From the NCBI RefSeq assembly GCF_016919175.1, contig NZ_JAFFPU010000028.1, positions 1 to 64,000 of the forward strand: DNA of 64,000 nucleotides. Direction: 5' to 3'. Below are positions 62,423 through 64,000 of this stretch, piece after piece. The notes under the pieces are model-generated. The model made no database searches. It had not been told where the DNA came from and saw only the letters and a list, made by a program, of their open reading frames with translations. Source of the stretch: Leptospira ainlahdjerensis (GTDB lineage: Bacteria; Spirochaetota; Leptospiria; Leptospirales; Leptospiraceae). The position numbers and the translations under genes were made by a program. Positions within the stretch are counted from its first letter, which is position 1. Every line of letters starts with the position of its first letter.

Positions 62423-64000
62423 TCATAGGGGGCCGGAATTTTCTTCGTCAATTTTTTTCCGAAAAAGGAGATCCGTCCCAATTCCTTTTAAATTTTCCAC
62501 TCCGGTGACATTCATGGATTGTAATAAATTTTCAGTATATTGCGAAATCAGAAAACGAATTCCGGCGACTCCTCCGCCAACGGCATAGATCGCCATCGGC
62601 CTTCCCACAAGAACCGTGTCGGCTCCGAGCGCGAGCATCTTGAAGACGTCCATTCCGCTTCGAACGCCTCCGTCAACTGCGATCGGAAACGATTCTCCAA
62701 CCGCTTTTCGAATTCCGGAAAGAACTCTCGCGGTTCCCGGCATATCATCGAGAACTCTTCCTCCGTGATTGGAAACAACTATACAATCAGCACCCGCATC
62801 GATCGCGAGTTGAGCGTCTTCGGGTGTCATCACTCCCTTTACAATAAACGGAAGTCTGGTGAGAGCGCGGATCTTTGCGAGCTTGGAAACGTTTCTTGTC
62901 ACCGAGGAAATATTTTTCATCGCCATCGTTTTGAAATTAACCGCGTCCACGTCCATCCCGATCGCGAAAAGCCCGGCGTTTTCCGATTCTTGAAAACGTT
63001 CTTTTAAAAGACCTTCGTCCTCTCTCGGTTTGCAGATAAGAATCGCGTCCGCCTTTGTCTTACGAATCGCTTCGAGCATGATCCGATATTTATCCGGGCT
63101 TGCACCGTCGCCTAACCACGCCAAGGTGCCCGCGGATTGACAACCTTCCAAAAGAGTCGCGGCGAACGTGAATTCGTCCATGGCCCCGTTCATGTTTGTG
63201 ACGGCTCCGGTCATCGGCGCGGCCATCATCGGAGTTTTTAATTTTTTGCCTAAGAATGTCGTCTCGACGTTCGCGTTCGTATGTTCCCGAATATAACGAG
63301 GAAGAATGGAATATTCCTGAAGAGCCGCGACGTTGTCCTGAAACGTAAGCATTCTTCCCAAACCACCCATTCCGGGAACTCCCGAAGCGCAATCGGTTCC
63401 GTCGCAGACCTTACAAACCCAGCATACATCTTTTCCAAAACGAATTCTTGCGTTTTGCTGGATTTCCTTTTCGGATATGGAATAGAGTTCGTCGCAGGTA
63501 AAACGAATCGTGTTTTTGACTTTTTCAAAAATCGATTCCGCGTTTTGTAGAGTGTCCGCGCTGATGATGACGTGTCCGGTCTTTTCGATGTTATTCGTTG
63601 GCTCTTGGATGATGTCTCCGATCTTATTCATGAAGAAGAGATCGTTGACTCCTTCGATTTTACGCGCGTCTTCGAGTCCGTCAATGGCGAGTAACTTTCC
63701 TCTCGGAGCTAAAAGACAACGTTCGATGGAAACTCTCTCGACCGTAGGCGTGAGATTGTCCGGTTCTTCTCCGAGCGCGATAAGAATGGCCGCGCGATTT
63801 AAGTTGATCCCCGAAGAAAGAGGGAATGTAAACGCGGACATAAAACCGCCGGAAAGTCTTGCCGCTATCTCACCCACTTTTACTCCGTCCGGTGTGACCT
63901 TGATGTCTCCTTTACCGGCGCCGAGCGTGATCCCGAGGGCCTTCATACTTCGAAACATCACGTCTTCCACTTCTTTTAAAACGGAAGGACTCAAAGCGGA
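62423..64000 (-). CDS. ATP-grasp / FMN-dependent alpha-hydroxy-acid dehydrogenase fusion, 3' part
   Basis: Partial: the frame is open to the window edge and the start lies beyond it. The first roughly 100 visible residues are the end of an ATP-grasp domain (GKGDIKVTPDGVKVGEIAAR then LSGGFMSAFT). A Cys cluster, CWVCKVCDGTDC (C-x2-C-x2-C-x4-C), precedes VPGMGGLG. Then comes an FMN-dependent TIM barrel: KLKTPMMAAPMTG, VVSNHGGRVLDD with the catalytic His, and IAVDGGVRSGMDVFKMLALG plus VLVGRPM for phosphate. The Cys cluster is known in some alpha-hydroxy-acid oxidising proteins. The ATP-grasp fusion is the odd feature. Substrate unknown. Confidence 0.8.
   Translation of the reverse strand, partial: SALSPSVLKEVEDVMFRSMKALGITLGAGKGDIKVTPDGVKVGEIAARLSGGFMSAFTFPLSSGINLNRAAILIALGEEPDNLTPTVERVSIERCLLAPRGKLLAIDGLEDARKIEGVNDLFFMNKIGDIIQEPTNNIEKTGHVIISADTLQNAESIFEKVKNTIRFTCDELYSISEKEIQQNARIRFGKDVCWVCKVCDGTDCASGVPGMGGLGRMLTFQDNVAALQEYSILPRYIREHTNANVETTFLGKKLKTPMMAAPMTGAVTNMNGAMDEFTFAATLLEGCQSAGTLAWLGDGASPDKYRIMLEAIRKTKADAILICKPREDEGLLKERFQESENAGLFAIGMDVDAVNFKTMAMKNISSVTRNVSKLAKIRALTRLPFIVKGVMTPEDAQLAIDAGADCIVVSNHGGRVLDDMPGTARVLSGIRKAVGESFPIAVDGGVRSGMDVFKMLALGADTVLVGRPMAIYAVGGGVAGIRFLISQYTENLLQSMNVTGVENLKGIGTDLLFRKKIDEENSGPL

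Overview
The window looks like a chromosomal segment of a spirochaete, most likely Leptospira. The reasons are the many exported lipoproteins with relaxed spirochaetal lipoboxes (C preceded by VFQN, LVD, TAN, FSA, VIH), a protein resembling the leptospiral DUF1577/PilZ family, 7TM-AraC regulators, a 7TMR-DISM phosphatase, and intergenic regions with short dispersed repeats. The species cannot be decided from the sequence alone. No tRNA, rRNA, CRISPR array, transposase or phage gene was recognised. The last gene on the right runs off the window.

Layout. 1-435: a 57-bp tandem repeat and non-coding DNA. 436-9631 (minus): a five-gene operon of ATP-grasp, alpha-E and transglutaminase-like proteins, with each activity present twice (once as separate genes, once as an ATP-grasp/alpha-E fusion), which predicts a peptide-type ligation and cleavage pathway. 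9976-10668: remnants of genes. 10726-12177: a BamA/TamA-type outer-membrane barrel. 12630-19775: two large paralogous surface lipoproteins built from Ig-like repeats and a seven-repeat FG-GAP propeller, one enlarged by an exact two-domain duplication. 19901-23776: a small membrane protein and an MFS exporter facing two AraC-type regulators. 23868-32457: mixed metabolic and envelope genes (WGR protein, NADP-binding oxidoreductase, two GNAT-type proteins, sterol-desaturase-like hydroxylase, exported proteins, a TIGR04282-type glycosyltransferase).

32623-36748 is a lipid-trafficking operon (MlaC-like protein, MMPL/RND exporter, lipoprotein). 36754-42814 holds an amidohydrolase, a GT2 glycosyltransferase with a polytopic partner, and a nitronate monooxygenase facing an ABM-family monooxygenase. 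42823-46033 holds a membrane adenylate cyclase, an Rrf2 regulator with a clear promoter and operator, and an HtrA-like protease without an export signal. 46575-53315 holds pirin, DUF445 and polytopic membrane proteins, a 44-residue small protein with its own terminator, and a SpoIIE-type phosphatase. 53709-56573 pairs a large outer-membrane porin with an orphan sulfate-binding protein. 57368-64000 holds a lipoprotein, a membrane protein, an NhaC antiporter, an RluA pseudouridine synthase, a PilZ-type protein, and the 3' part of an ATP-grasp/FMN-dehydrogenase fusion.

Recurring non-coding themes: a palindromic GTRGGAACTC motif found about 15 times, only between genes, several times as matched terminal inverted repeats of roughly 90-120-bp units; a 137-bp repeat with three copies; and tightly packed convergent gene pairs whose opposing TAA stop codons lie in the two arms of one hairpin.
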